Assembly: GCF_000328475.2 (NCBI RefSeq)
Contig: NC_026478.1
Span: 1,736,001 to 1,800,000, forward strand
Source of the DNA: Mycosarcoma maydis
Lineage: Eukaryota; Basidiomycota; Ustilaginomycetes; Ustilaginales
DNA length: 64,000 nt
Direction: 5' to 3'
The notes below the pieces were generated by a model. That model saw only the letters and a program-made list of their open reading frames with translations. It ran no database searches and had not been told where the DNA came from. Each line of letters opens with the position of its first letter. Within the stretch, counting starts at the first letter, position 1. The translations under genes and the position numbers were made by a program. This document shows, one piece after another, positions 39,866-48,480 of this stretch.

Positions 39866-40006
39866 TCTGCGTAGTCTGTGCTCACCCGCCATGCTTCCTT
39901 TCATTAGATCCAATAGACGGTGCACTCATGGCTCTGTTGTGCTCGTGTGCATGTGGACGGTACAAGCGTGTGTTATTCACCATCCTTTAACAACATGAGT
40001 GGGCTA

Positions 40007-40210
40007 GACAACGATCAGAGTGCCAACTACGTCGTGCGCGCTTCCCCGAGTGCGCGAGTCCACACCACGGGCCTCATGCAGCTCGTCGAACCCTGTACTG
40101 GTCGCTAGACGCTTCATTGCTCCATTGCTCCGTCCACGCCGTCTGCCGTCCATGCGCACACCTCGTCGCCATCGATCGCCTTATCGACAGCTTCAACTCT
40201 CACCCCGACG
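40007..40210 (+). pseudogene. Decayed copy 1 of PUF repeat 8 and C-terminus
   Basis: Aligns to the functional 3' end at about 39653-39861. One frame still reads DNDQSANYVVRASPSARVHT and LMQLVEPCTGR before a stop at 40106, against [20 protein letters not shown] and [13 protein letters not shown] in the intact gene. The RNA-contacting glutamine of repeat 8 is lost (VVRA for VLQR). Indels put the later part out of frame. It has no start of its own and lies after the PUF stop, so it is not expected to be translated. Confidence 0.85.
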
Positions 40211-40356
40211 CGTAGTCTGCGTAGTCTGTGCTCACCCGCCATGCTTCCTTTCATTAGATCCAATAGACGGTGCACTCATGGCTCTGTTGTGCTCGTGTGC
40301 ATGTGGACGGTACAAGCGTGTGTTATTCACCATCCTTTAACAACATGAGTGGGCTA

Positions 40357-40560
40357 GACAACGATCAGAGTGCCAACTACGTCGTGCGCGCTTCCCCGAG
40401 TGCGCGAGTCCACACCACGGGCCTCATGCAGCTCGTCGAACCCTGTACTGGTCGCTAGACGCTTCATTGCTCCATTGCTCCGTCCACGCCGTCTGCCGTC
40501 CATGCGCACACCTCGTCGCCATCGAACGCCTTATCGACAGCTTCAACTCTCACCCCGACG
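40357..40560 (+). pseudogene. Decayed copy 2 of PUF repeat 8 and C-terminus
   Basis: Same as copy 1 except for one base (A at 40526, which matches the intact gene). Near-identity with copy 1 shows that the copies were duplicated again after they had already decayed. Confidence 0.85.
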
Positions 40561-40727
40561 CGTAGTCTGCGTAGTCTGCGTAGTCTCTGCTCACCCGCCA
40601 TGCTTCCTTTCATTAGATCCAATAGACGGTGCACTCATGGCTCTGTTGTGCTCGTGTGCATGTGGACGGTACAAGTCTGTGGTTGTTCATGATTCAGCTG
40701 ATCGGACACGTGCATGTAGGCTAGCGA

Positions 40728-43700
40728 TCAGAGTGGCGCGGCCACTGCGGGGGGTGCGACGGCGTCGTCTTCCCAGCTGTCGTCTTGTTCGGCCTCGTCT
40801 ATGGCGGGAGGGTGTGCGTGATGTGTGGGGTGTGGGTGCCAAGCGCGCGACGAGCCGAGCGCAGTTGGCGCGCTGTCCGCGCGATGCGATGGGGCATACC
40901 TGCGCATCCGCCCGACGCCAAAGCCTGTGATCGGCGGAGGCAGCGTCAAAGGTGCGCGCTGCATTACACGGCGAACGTCTGCACCATCCGAGCCGCCTCG
41001 AGCATCCGTGCTCGACAACGTGTCCGAATCCACGCTCCGTTCGCCAGATCGCTTACCCAGCGACCCCGGGAACGGATGCAGCTTGGCGTTGTTTTCCAAC
41101 TTGTAATTCGCTCGTGTCTTGCGTCGACCCAGCGAGTGTTGCGAAGGGATACGTGGTCCAGTGCTCGTCGTGGAGCGCGTCGAGATCGGCCGAATAAGTC
41201 CTCCCCCTCCACCACCACCAATGCTCACCGCACCTGCTGCGCGTATCGTTTCTGCATCGAGCGCCGCCAGACTACTTGGCTGCCGTCCGTTGTTTTCAGC
41301 AGCGCTCGCCGAATAGTACCACGAGTAGCCGCTGTAGTACGCTAGCCCCGAAAGCAGCCGTGTGCCATATCCACTAGTTCTCGCGCTGCTGCCAGTGGCA
41401 GGTGCACTGGTGACAAGGTTGCGTTTGATAGCGCGCACTGATCTACGACTCGTTCGATCCAGCTCTCGAAGTGTTTCGACTGCTTTTGTCGACGCTACTG
41501 CTGCGCCGCTGTCGCCACCGGGGTTTGGTGCTCCAAGCTCATCGCTCGCATCCAGCAGGAGCAGCGACGTATTGGCAGTGCTCGACGCAAGCCGCGAGCT
41601 GCCATTCGAGCTTGATGGATCAGTAAAGCCAGACGACGCCGTCGACTTTTGCTCCGTTGGCGCCCCACCTCCCACACTGTTACTAGTGCCAGCCTCGTTC
41701 GGTATCGATCCACGAACAGATATCACGCTCTCCGTGCTTGCAAACACCTCGGCGCGTGCTGCGGACACCGAGATCGATCTAGCCTGTGAGTTAACAGACA
41801 CTTTGCGACTACGGCGAGAGTCGTGTGTTCCAGATCTCCTAGGTCGACACGATACACCCAAGCTATCGGGATACTTTGCACGTCCCTCGTTCGCTTTTTC
41901 TTTGGCTTTGGCTTTCTCCTCCACCACCTGTCCGGAGGCACTATCGAACCCTCCTGAAGAACGAGGTGTGGGAGACGATCCCGAAGAATGAGGTGTGGCA
42001 GGCTCGGATCGCTCCGAAGGCGTACTCAGCCCATCTAGCTGCAACCCTAAGCTCTCTCGTGCACCAGGTGCCAGGTTGAGTGCAAGAGCATCCGATCCAG
42101 CTAGTAGCATTGCACTGACTCGTCGTGCCTGTTCCTTGACCTGCACCTTTCCGTCCGACATAAACGGCATTGACTCGGACAGTGCATCTGCCAGAAGAGC
42201 GACCAGCTCCGAACTTTCGTGTGACACAAGCGTTTGCTCCTGACGCACATCAATGCGAGCAAGTGGCGGATTCGATTTCAACGATCGAGGCGAGAAGCCA
42301 GACTGCGAGTTCTGCCTGCGTTCCATCTCGGCGTACAGGGCTGATGAGAGACGCCGCACTTTGCGATCCAGCTCTGGCGCTGTTCGACGGTCGTGATGAT
42401 TTTCACCGTCCTCGCACGCTTTGCCACGCTTTGCGACATGTGGCCGGCCGCTGCTGTCTTTGGAAGCAGCGTCGCTGCACTTCTCAAGCCTACGTTGGCC
42501 ACCGTCCAGATGAGCGGCAAAGTACTCGTTCGACAACAGACGTGATCTCTTCTCGGCTGGACTCATCGCCAACGCTGCCATTGATGGCGAGCTAGGTTCG
42601 GCCAGACGGAGGGTGGCATCGCCCGCATCGCCTGCATCCTCGTCTTGTGAGTCGTCCATGTCTTGAAGAATCTCCTGCTGATCACCTGGCGCAAGATGTA
42701 ATGTGGCGCGTTTGAACTGCTGTGCTGCGAGACCATAGACAGGTCGGTCGAACGATCTGCCCTTTGACATGTAATCGCCACGTCCAACCTCCTCAAAGTC
42801 GCTAGCAGCCACAGAGCCTGGAACGGTTTCAGTTCCCTCGGATGGCGTCATTGGGACGAAGCGCTTCTTGAATTTGGATGGAGAAAGCATCGCCGAGGAG
42901 GTCAAAGAGGATGCCGAGTACGACATGTGATCGTCAAAGCCCAAGTCCGAGTCTGCCGATGTAAACATGCTAGGGGAAGCCGGAGATGCACTTGCCTGTG
43001 ATTTGCGCAACACCCTATCTGCAAACGAAGGTGGCGCGAGGCTCTGCAGGTCGAGCAGCATTGCGGGCCGGGCGAGTGGGCTGCCAGGGGACGTGGGCTT
43101 GTCGGGTGAGCCAGGAGAGCCAAGAGCTGTGCGGTCGAGGACTGGCGTTCCAGGCAGCGACGAAGTACGTGGTGGGAGCGCGCTTTTCGGCTGAGCTGGG
43201 GGACCCATCCCAAGTTGATCTTCGAAGTCTACGGCGACGCTTTGTGTGGCCTGGTGATTGCAGACCAGGGCCTTGTCTTTGCTCTCTGTGAGTGATGATT
43301 CGCAATGGCTCGGCGCGGCAGACATCTCGGGCGCTTGTGGCAGACGAGGGCCAGTCGCCACGTGTTGTGAGATTTGGGACGCTTCTACTCCTGATGCTGG
43401 TGCTTTGACTTGAGGAGTCTGGCGAGGTTTGCGAAGAACTCCCTGACCTACCATAGCAGGCAGCGTTCGATGCTTATACCACGTGGCGCCTGCTTGTCCA
43501 AGGCCCTCGGCGATAGCGTCGACACCAGGCGACCGACGCGGATCAAAGTCGTGATACAAAGCCGCGGAGACCTGCATGGATTTTGCGACCTTTGCAACAG
43601 ACGCGATACTCCTGGGCACTAGTGTGGAGGCGACCATCTTGATGACCGAGGCAGGCACCCAAGCGGCCATCTCTCCGAGATCAGAGACTTGGGTGATGCG

Positions 43701-44771
43701 AATCGCGGGACCTCGCGGGTCGCGAATGGGCACGTAAGCCGGAGAAGGATCGTTGAAATCCAACGCTTGTTGGAGATGTCTGCTGCCCGAGCTGCTCGAA
43801 GAATTCGGCCTTGCACGACGGCCAAGGGCAAAAAGACCTTTGCGGAGATGTGAGCCCTTGGTCGAAGAGGCCGAAGAAGGACTCTTACCCAAGTCAGAAG
43901 CGTTGGAGTGATCAAAGTGGTCTGGACCGCCGTCGTCGCCCAGATCTTCGACCATGAAGCCGCCCGTTCTGAGCTCGAAGCGGGTGTACCCTTTGCGTGG
44001 AGGCAGGCTAGGATCCACGATACTCTGTGAAGTCGAGACGAGTCGGAGCGGACCGCTTGAGGCTGAGGGCGATGGCGTAGAAGGGAGACGAGCGTCGACG
44101 CTTAAAAGGACCATGTCTCTGGCTTTGGCAACCATAAAGATGCTTCCGAAGCGGAGCAGCTCGACACGAGCAGCTACGGCTCGAGCTGTCTCTGACAGAG
44201 TGTTGTTTGCAAATGTCTCTTTGGGATCGGATTTCGACTGAGTCGAAAGCCAACGCTGAACGGCTCCGTACTCGACAGTGGAATCCCACAGTTTGCGGTT
44301 CTCTGCACTGGCCATGAGCGACCAGAACTGTCTGGCGGTGACGCCTGGGAGAGTGGACTGAACGCTGAAGAGGTATCGATTGGGGTCTGGATGAGAACGA
44401 ACGGTGATTGAAGATGCAAATCCGCCCGGCGTGGCTGGCGGGGATGTGGTGGTATAGAGAACGTTCCATTCGGGTATTGGGATCTCTGGCTCGACCTGGT
44501 CGAGTGGAGCATGCATGGATGATGAATCGTCATGGTTGCCAAGAGGCAAAAGGTCAGCTGCCTTTGGGTCAGCATAGGAAAGGAACTGATGGAGGACGTA
44601 AAGTGACTGGCGCGTCAAATCGGCAGCAGAGCTCGAGTCGTCTTTCAGCTCGGCTTGTGATGGCGTAGTGCCTGGCTTGGGCTTGGCGGGGCGCTGTGCT
44701 TTTGGCGGAGCAGCTGATGTGGACGTAGCCGTCGCCGCGGCCGTCTTGGTCGATCTCGAGAAGGCTGGCAT
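40728..44771 (-). CDS. START-domain protein, large and mostly disordered
   Basis: The product is 1347 residues from the ATG at 44771 ([12 protein letters not shown]). A START-like lipid-transfer domain spans about 90-420: [65 protein letters not shown] and [18 protein letters not shown] ending in an [16 protein letters not shown] helix. A Ser-rich loop interrupts it. The remaining 900 residues are Ser/Pro-rich and disordered, with coiled segments but no second domain I recognise. START proteins bind and move sterols, phospholipids or ceramide between membranes; the ligand here is unknown. The stop codon (40728-40730) lies in sequence that resembles the end of the tandem repeat from the convergent PUF gene. 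Confidence 0.82.
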   Translation of the reverse strand: MPAFSRSTKTAAATATSTSAAPPKAQRPAKPKPGTTPSQAELKDDSSSAADLTRQSLYVLHQFLSYADPKAADLLPLGNHDDSSSMHAPLDQVEPEIPIPEWNVLYTTTSPPATPGGFASSITVRSHPDPNRYLFSVQSTLPGVTARQFWSLMASAENRKLWDSTVEYGAVQRWLSTQSKSDPKETFANNTLSETARAVAARVELLRFGSIFMVAKARDMVLLSVDARLPSTPSPSASSGPLRLVSTSQSIVDPSLPPRKGYTRFELRTGGFMVEDLGDDGGPDHFDHSNASDLGKSPSSASSTKGSHLRKGLFALGRRARPNSSSSSGSRHLQQALDFNDPSPAYVPIRDPRGPAIRITQVSDLGEMAAWVPASVIKMVASTLVPRSIASVAKVAKSMQVSAALYHDFDPRRSPGVDAIAEGLGQAGATWYKHRTLPAMVGQGVLRKPRQTPQVKAPASGVEASQISQHVATGPRLPQAPEMSAAPSHCESSLTESKDKALVCNHQATQSVAVDFEDQLGMGPPAQPKSALPPRTSSLPGTPVLDRTALGSPGSPDKPTSPGSPLARPAMLLDLQSLAPPSFADRVLRKSQASASPASPSMFTSADSDLGFDDHMSYSASSLTSSAMLSPSKFKKRFVPMTPSEGTETVPGSVAASDFEEVGRGDYMSKGRSFDRPVYGLAAQQFKRATLHLAPGDQQEILQDMDDSQDEDAGDAGDATLRLAEPSSPSMAALAMSPAEKRSRLLSNEYFAAHLDGGQRRLEKCSDAASKDSSGRPHVAKRGKACEDGENHHDRRTAPELDRKVRRLSSALYAEMERRQNSQSGFSPRSLKSNPPLARIDVRQEQTLVSHESSELVALLADALSESMPFMSDGKVQVKEQARRVSAMLLAGSDALALNLAPGARESLGLQLDGLSTPSERSEPATPHSSGSSPTPRSSGGFDSASGQVVEEKAKAKEKANEGRAKYPDSLGVSCRPRRSGTHDSRRSRKVSVNSQARSISVSAARAEVFASTESVISVRGSIPNEAGTSNSVGGGAPTEQKSTASSGFTDPSSSNGSSRLASSTANTSLLLLDASDELGAPNPGGDSGAAVASTKAVETLRELDRTSRRSVRAIKRNLVTSAPATGSSARTSGYGTRLLSGLAYYSGYSWYYSASAAENNGRQPSSLAALDAETIRAAGAVSIGGGGGGGLIRPISTRSTTSTGPRIPSQHSLGRRKTRANYKLENNAKLHPFPGSLGKRSGERSVDSDTLSSTDARGGSDGADVRRVMQRAPLTLPPPITGFGVGRMRRYAPSHRADSAPTALGSSRAWHPHPTHHAHPPAIDEAEQDDSWEDDAVAPPAVAAPL

Positions 44772-45723
44772 ATTGTGATGTCAGGAAGGATGGCGAACCA
44801 GCCAAGATTGTCCGCTGCGACACTGGGGTGGTCCTCGCCAGAAGCCTAGAGACTGCGCACCAACATGAGGCCGGCGATACTGTGATCCAATGCACGCATT
44901 CGTCTTTCCGAGCTGTCGAAAGTGGTGCTGTTGTACGTGTGTATGTTGGCCTAGCCTAGATCCACGTCGTATTTATCGTGTCGCAAAGGTGACTGTAGCG
45001 GTGATTGGGAAGCAAATGAGCCAGAGCAGAGTCGACATTCGTGATTCGTGATTCCACTCGGGATGTGATACGAGGGCCGAATCCAAGCATAAAGCTCGAG
45101 GTGCAAGCAGTGTGTTAGCATGTTTAAAAAAATAGGGGTTAAGCGCTAGTCTTACCCGATTCGTGCTTTGAGCTACAGAGCAGCATTCAAGAGACAGAGA
45201 CAGAGAGGCATGACGAGTGTGTGTCTGTGTTTGTTTCGGCTGGCCAGGGTCCTCATCAGAAAAACACACACGCGCTTCCATACACTCACGACTCGTGACT
45301 CTGTGACTGGGACTATCGAAATTAATCATGAATCAAGAATCGTGAATTCTCGTGACTTTGTGCGTCGTGCGTGCATCGCTTGGTTGCTGACCCCTGTCTT
45401 GGTCACGAGCCACGAGCTGTAGACTCACGACCGTGCGACCATTATTTCAATGTTAGACTGATTTCAAAACATCGGGTCTCGGACGTCGTGGGTGCACAGA
45501 AATCACGAATGCGTCACTCACGGACTGCGTGCACCGCATTCACAGATTCACGTTGGAAGGATGTTGAGAAGAACAACACCTTATTGGGCGGTGCACGCTT
45601 ATATACTCCTTCTTCCATCCCACGACTCTTTTGACACAGCTGCAAGGAACATCTTTGCATTCTAGATCGCGAATTTGGACCATCGGCTCAACACGACCTT
45701 AGCGTCAATCAGATCGCAGCACG
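44772..45723. other. Divergent promoter region between START and phosducin-like genes
   Basis: About 950 bp. Contains the dispersed motif at 45037-45054 (CATTCGTGATTCGTGATT) and at about 45326-45357, a short A-rich tract near 45124, and an inverted CCAAT (TTATTGGG) plus TATATA close to the phosducin-like gene. No coding frame supported. Confidence 0.55.
45600..45605 (+). promoter_or_regulatory. TATA box with upstream inverted CCAAT, phosducin-like gene
   Basis: TATATA lies 119 bp before the ATG at 45724, and ATTGG (inverted CCAAT) lies about 15 bp further upstream at 45583-45587. C/T-rich sequence follows, as expected of a leader. Transcription start not visible. Confidence 0.45.
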
Positions 45724-46626
45724 ATGCAGGCCGAGGTGGACGCAACCCAGGACACCGAGTTTCACGATGCGTTGAGGGCGCACGGCATCATCCCGCCCAA
45801 ACCGCCATCTCGGTCTCCGTCACCAGAGCTTGCCTCAGTGCGCGAGATGCGCACACAGGCGCTCAAGCAAGCCACGGTAGACGATCTGGATGTGGAGCTG
45901 GAGAACGAGCTGGACGAGGAGGAGGAAAAGCTGCTCGACAAGATCCGCCGTCAACGCATGTCGCAGCTTCGCGCCGAAACGAAAAAGGCGCGCTTCGGAC
46001 GCGTATACCCGATAAGCAGACCAGACTATACACGAGAAGTCACCGAAGCGAGCAAGCAAAATCCTGACGCCGACGCGGACGCGGACGCGGATCCGGATAC
46101 CTACCAACCTGACGAGGAGCAGAACCGTAAGCACACTCAAGCAACAGCAGCGGATAAGCAGCGTCAAGGCGGAACCGGGGTGGTATGCTTCCTCTACAAG
46201 GACGGCATTGACACATGTCGTCTTCTCGCTGGCTACCTTGACACACTAGCTGCCAAGTATGCGTCGACCAAGTTTGTCAGCATCATAGGCGATCAGTGCA
46301 TCCCCAACTATCCCGACCGCAACCTACCCACTCTTCTCATCTACCGCAACGGCGAGCTGCATCGCCAGATCGTAGGCTTGCGTCCCGAGATCGGGCTGGA
46401 TGGCATGAAGACCAAGTGCGAAGATATCGAGTTGCTCTTGACCGCAGTAGGTGCGATTCAGAGGTCGAAAGTGCCAGGTGCACCGACGCATCTGGGATCC
46501 CAGAAACCGGACACAATCCAAGAAGGCAACGAGGAAGAGGAACCAGAACAGCAAGGATCAAGGCACAGAAGTATCCGACAAAAGACGCAAGAAGAATTGG
46601 ATGACGAGCTGGATTGGGATCTGTGA
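45724..46626 (+). CDS. PLP2: Phosducin-like protein (PLP2/PDCL3 type)
   Basis: The product is 300 residues. A helical, acidic N-terminus (FHDALRAHGIIPPKPPSRSP, then ELDEEEEKLLDKIRRQRM) leads to RFGRVYPISRPDYTREVTEA, a hallmark of phosducin-like protein 2. A thioredoxin-like domain follows at about 155-250 (TGVVCFLYKDGIDTCRLLAG; FVSIIGDQCIPNYPDRNLPT LLIY in two pieces) without a CXXC redox pair. The C-terminus is acidic, ending DDELDWDL. PLP2 proteins work with the CCT/TRiC chaperonin to fold actin and tubulin in the cytosol. An (Asp-Ala) repeat at about 117-124 and a Gln/Lys-rich insert lie before the thioredoxin fold. The start has a TATA element 119 bp upstream. Confidence 0.93.
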   Translation: MQAEVDATQDTEFHDALRAHGIIPPKPPSRSPSPELASVREMRTQALKQATVDDLDVELENELDEEEEKLLDKIRRQRMSQLRAETKKARFGRVYPISRPDYTREVTEASKQNPDADADADADPDTYQPDEEQNRKHTQATAADKQRQGGTGVVCFLYKDGIDTCRLLAGYLDTLAAKYASTKFVSIIGDQCIPNYPDRNLPTLLIYRNGELHRQIVGLRPEIGLDGMKTKCEDIELLLTAVGAIQRSKVPGAPTHLGSQKPDTIQEGNEEEEPEQQGSRHRSIRQKTQEELDDELDWDL

Positions 46627-47516
46627 CGAGGTGAAGACTTGATTGTATCTCTGTATCACTAGGAACAATGCGATTCCACAGCGCAGCACTTTCAACACCC
46701 GTCCGCCGTCATGTTCTGTACCTGAAGCTACAAGAAGTCAACACAGTGCGAGCCTGTCCACGTTTCAAAAGGTGGAAGGCTATCTAACAAACCGCCCATG
46801 GCAGCACGTAGCGTGTAGCGATGAACTACAAAAACAAAACAGCTCTCCTGCCTCTGCCTGAAAAAGGGGAACAACAGCGTAGAGAGGCAGCGGCTCTTTC
46901 TTCAATTGCAAACTGTTTCAACTGCAATCGTGAATGTAACCGTGAACAGAATCACGAATATCGACTGGAGTCACCCTCATGAACTGCGCTAGAAGTTGAG
47001 GTGTCGCAGAAGGCGAGCGTTGCGTGTTTAGTGTGTGCACGTGTTGGTCATCTGCTGAATCACGAATGTCATTCACGATTCACGATTGTCCGCCGGCAAT
47101 TCACGATTGCGGTGTAATGTACGGAGTAATTTTGGTGATTCACGATAAGTTAAGTTATTCGTGAATTGGTTGATATTTTCCGGGTAGGAAATCACGATTC
47201 GCACGTCAGACTGAGAGATTCAGAAGGGCAAGCGGTCCAACAAAGATGGCATGGCATGGCACTCACCACTGTGGTGACGACCAGCGAGAGTGTGCGCACG
47301 GAACACGGCAGGATGCCGTTCCCAAGCTTGTTAGGCTCCACTGCATCACGAATGCATTTACGACTGGTGCGAAACGAAAACGAAGCTGGGCATTGCAACA
47401 GTTTGCTGCGATGCGTTACGTGTGGAGCTACCTCAACCGACTACTACCACCTTATCCAGTACCATCATTGATACCTTGAGCCATCGCGTTTGGTCACGTT
47501 CATTCACAATTTCAAC
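46627..47516. other. Intergenic region upstream of the GST-like gene
   Basis: About 890 bp between two plus-strand genes. Dispersed motifs occur at about 46925-46960, 47057-47088, 47095-47108 and 47138-47165. AGTTAAGTTATTCGTGAATTGG at about 47145 resembles GAAAGTAAGTTAAGTTACG near 35435. No coding frame. Confidence 0.5.
47057..47088. repeat. Dispersed intergenic motif, both orientations
   Basis: GAATCACGAATGTCATTCACGATTCACGATT holds AATCACGAAT and its partner ATTCACGATT in opposite orientation, a potential short hairpin. Confidence 0.8.
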
Positions 47517-48284
47517 ATGACGACGCCTGATCGCGCAGGAGCACCCGAAGAGCTCGGCATGATCGAACTGTTTGGCGAGCGTGCTTCGGCTTTGACACGC
47601 ACGATTCACCTGGCGCTTACCGAACTCAACATCCACTTTGTATGGATTACGCGCGCTTCGCACTCGGATGACACGAGCTCTCGCCATGCGTATGCTTCGA
47701 CTCCGCTGCTCGTCCATCGACCCGACGGCCTGTACACTCGCTCCGAAGACGTCGTCTCGCTATCCGGAGCGTTTGCGATCCGACGTTACATTGACGAGTT
47801 GCTCGCTCCTCTAGCGATTCGCTCAGGCAAAGGGCTCAAGTTTCTCACTCCACCCCTTGGAGTCTCGAGCGGGACAGTGGAGCCATGCTCGGTGATAGCT
47901 CGTGCCAAATTGGACGCTCTGGTCGCCAAGTTCTCACACACTATCATCCCCACGCTTGACTCAACCTACATGAAACCCGCATCTCTCTTAGCCAAACAGG
48001 GCCAACATCCTGAATCCATCAACACGTCTCTAGCAGAAGGTCTCGCGCGAATCCACTCGCTCTTGGAAATCGTCCAATCTCAAGCCGCTACACAGTGGAT
48101 CCTACCCGGTACCACCAACCAGTTGACCTGGGCCGACCTCTTCCTCTACCCGATCCTCGCCGATCTGAGAGCTAGCCCAGCTGCTCATTTCGTCTCCGGA
48201 GACAGCCCCAACTTCACCTGGCTAGCAGCCTGGTTGCAGAGGATGGATCAGAGGGAGAGCGTCCAGCTCGCCAAAAACGCTTGA
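47517..48284 (+). CDS. Glutathione S-transferase-like protein
   Basis: The product is 255 residues from the ATG at 47517 (MTTPDRAGAPEELG). A thioredoxin-fold N-terminal domain is at about 14-100 (MIELFGERASALTRTIHLAL, YASTPLLVHRPDGLY, RSEDVVSLSGAFAIRRYIDE), where the SED segment occupies the glutathione-binding SNAI/ES position. An all-helical C-terminal domain follows at about 115-250. It has the structural motif LTWADLFLYPILADL, in which the conserved Asp caps the core helix of GSTs. I cannot assign a class; no catalytic Tyr or Ser is obvious at the usual N-terminal site, so activity is not assured. The frame upstream of 47517 uses a TTG and was not taken. It converges with the metallophosphoesterase gene at 196 bp. 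Confidence 0.75.
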   Translation: MTTPDRAGAPEELGMIELFGERASALTRTIHLALTELNIHFVWITRASHSDDTSSRHAYASTPLLVHRPDGLYTRSEDVVSLSGAFAIRRYIDELLAPLAIRSGKGLKFLTPPLGVSSGTVEPCSVIARAKLDALVAKFSHTIIPTLDSTYMKPASLLAKQGQHPESINTSLAEGLARIHSLLEIVQSQAATQWILPGTTNQLTWADLFLYPILADLRASPAAHFVSGDSPNFTWLAAWLQRMDQRESVQLAKNA

Positions 48285-48480
48285 CGTCTTTCGCTTTTGC
48301 ATCAGTCATGAGAACCCGTCTGTAAAGCTTCTAGTCGTGTTTGTGTAAGAATCCAAAGTAGTTGCATGCACAGCCCAGAGAACAAGCATGTCGAGGTGAT
48401 ACAAAACGGCACATGTGAAAGAGTCGCTTCTTGGCTGGCACAAAGTCACGAGTCAATCACGAATGTGGCCAATAAAAATT

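Larger units (their letters stand above)
39861..40740. repeat. 350-bp tandem repeat derived from the PUF gene 3' end and flank
   Basis: Unit 1 (39861-40210) and unit 2 (40211-40560) are the same 350 bp with a single difference that I can see (T at 40176 versus A at 40526). A third, partial and more diverged unit starts at 40561, with an extra 9-bp GCGTAGTCT step, and fades out by about 40740. Each full unit consists of the PUF 3' flank (CGTAGTCTGCGTAGTCTG onward) followed by a decayed copy of the region coding for PUF repeat 8 and the C-terminus. Confidence 0.93.

Noticed and set aside
39920..40458. Short frames downstream of the PUF stop
   Set aside because: They are the decayed repeat-8 copies, described as pseudogene fragments, not genes.
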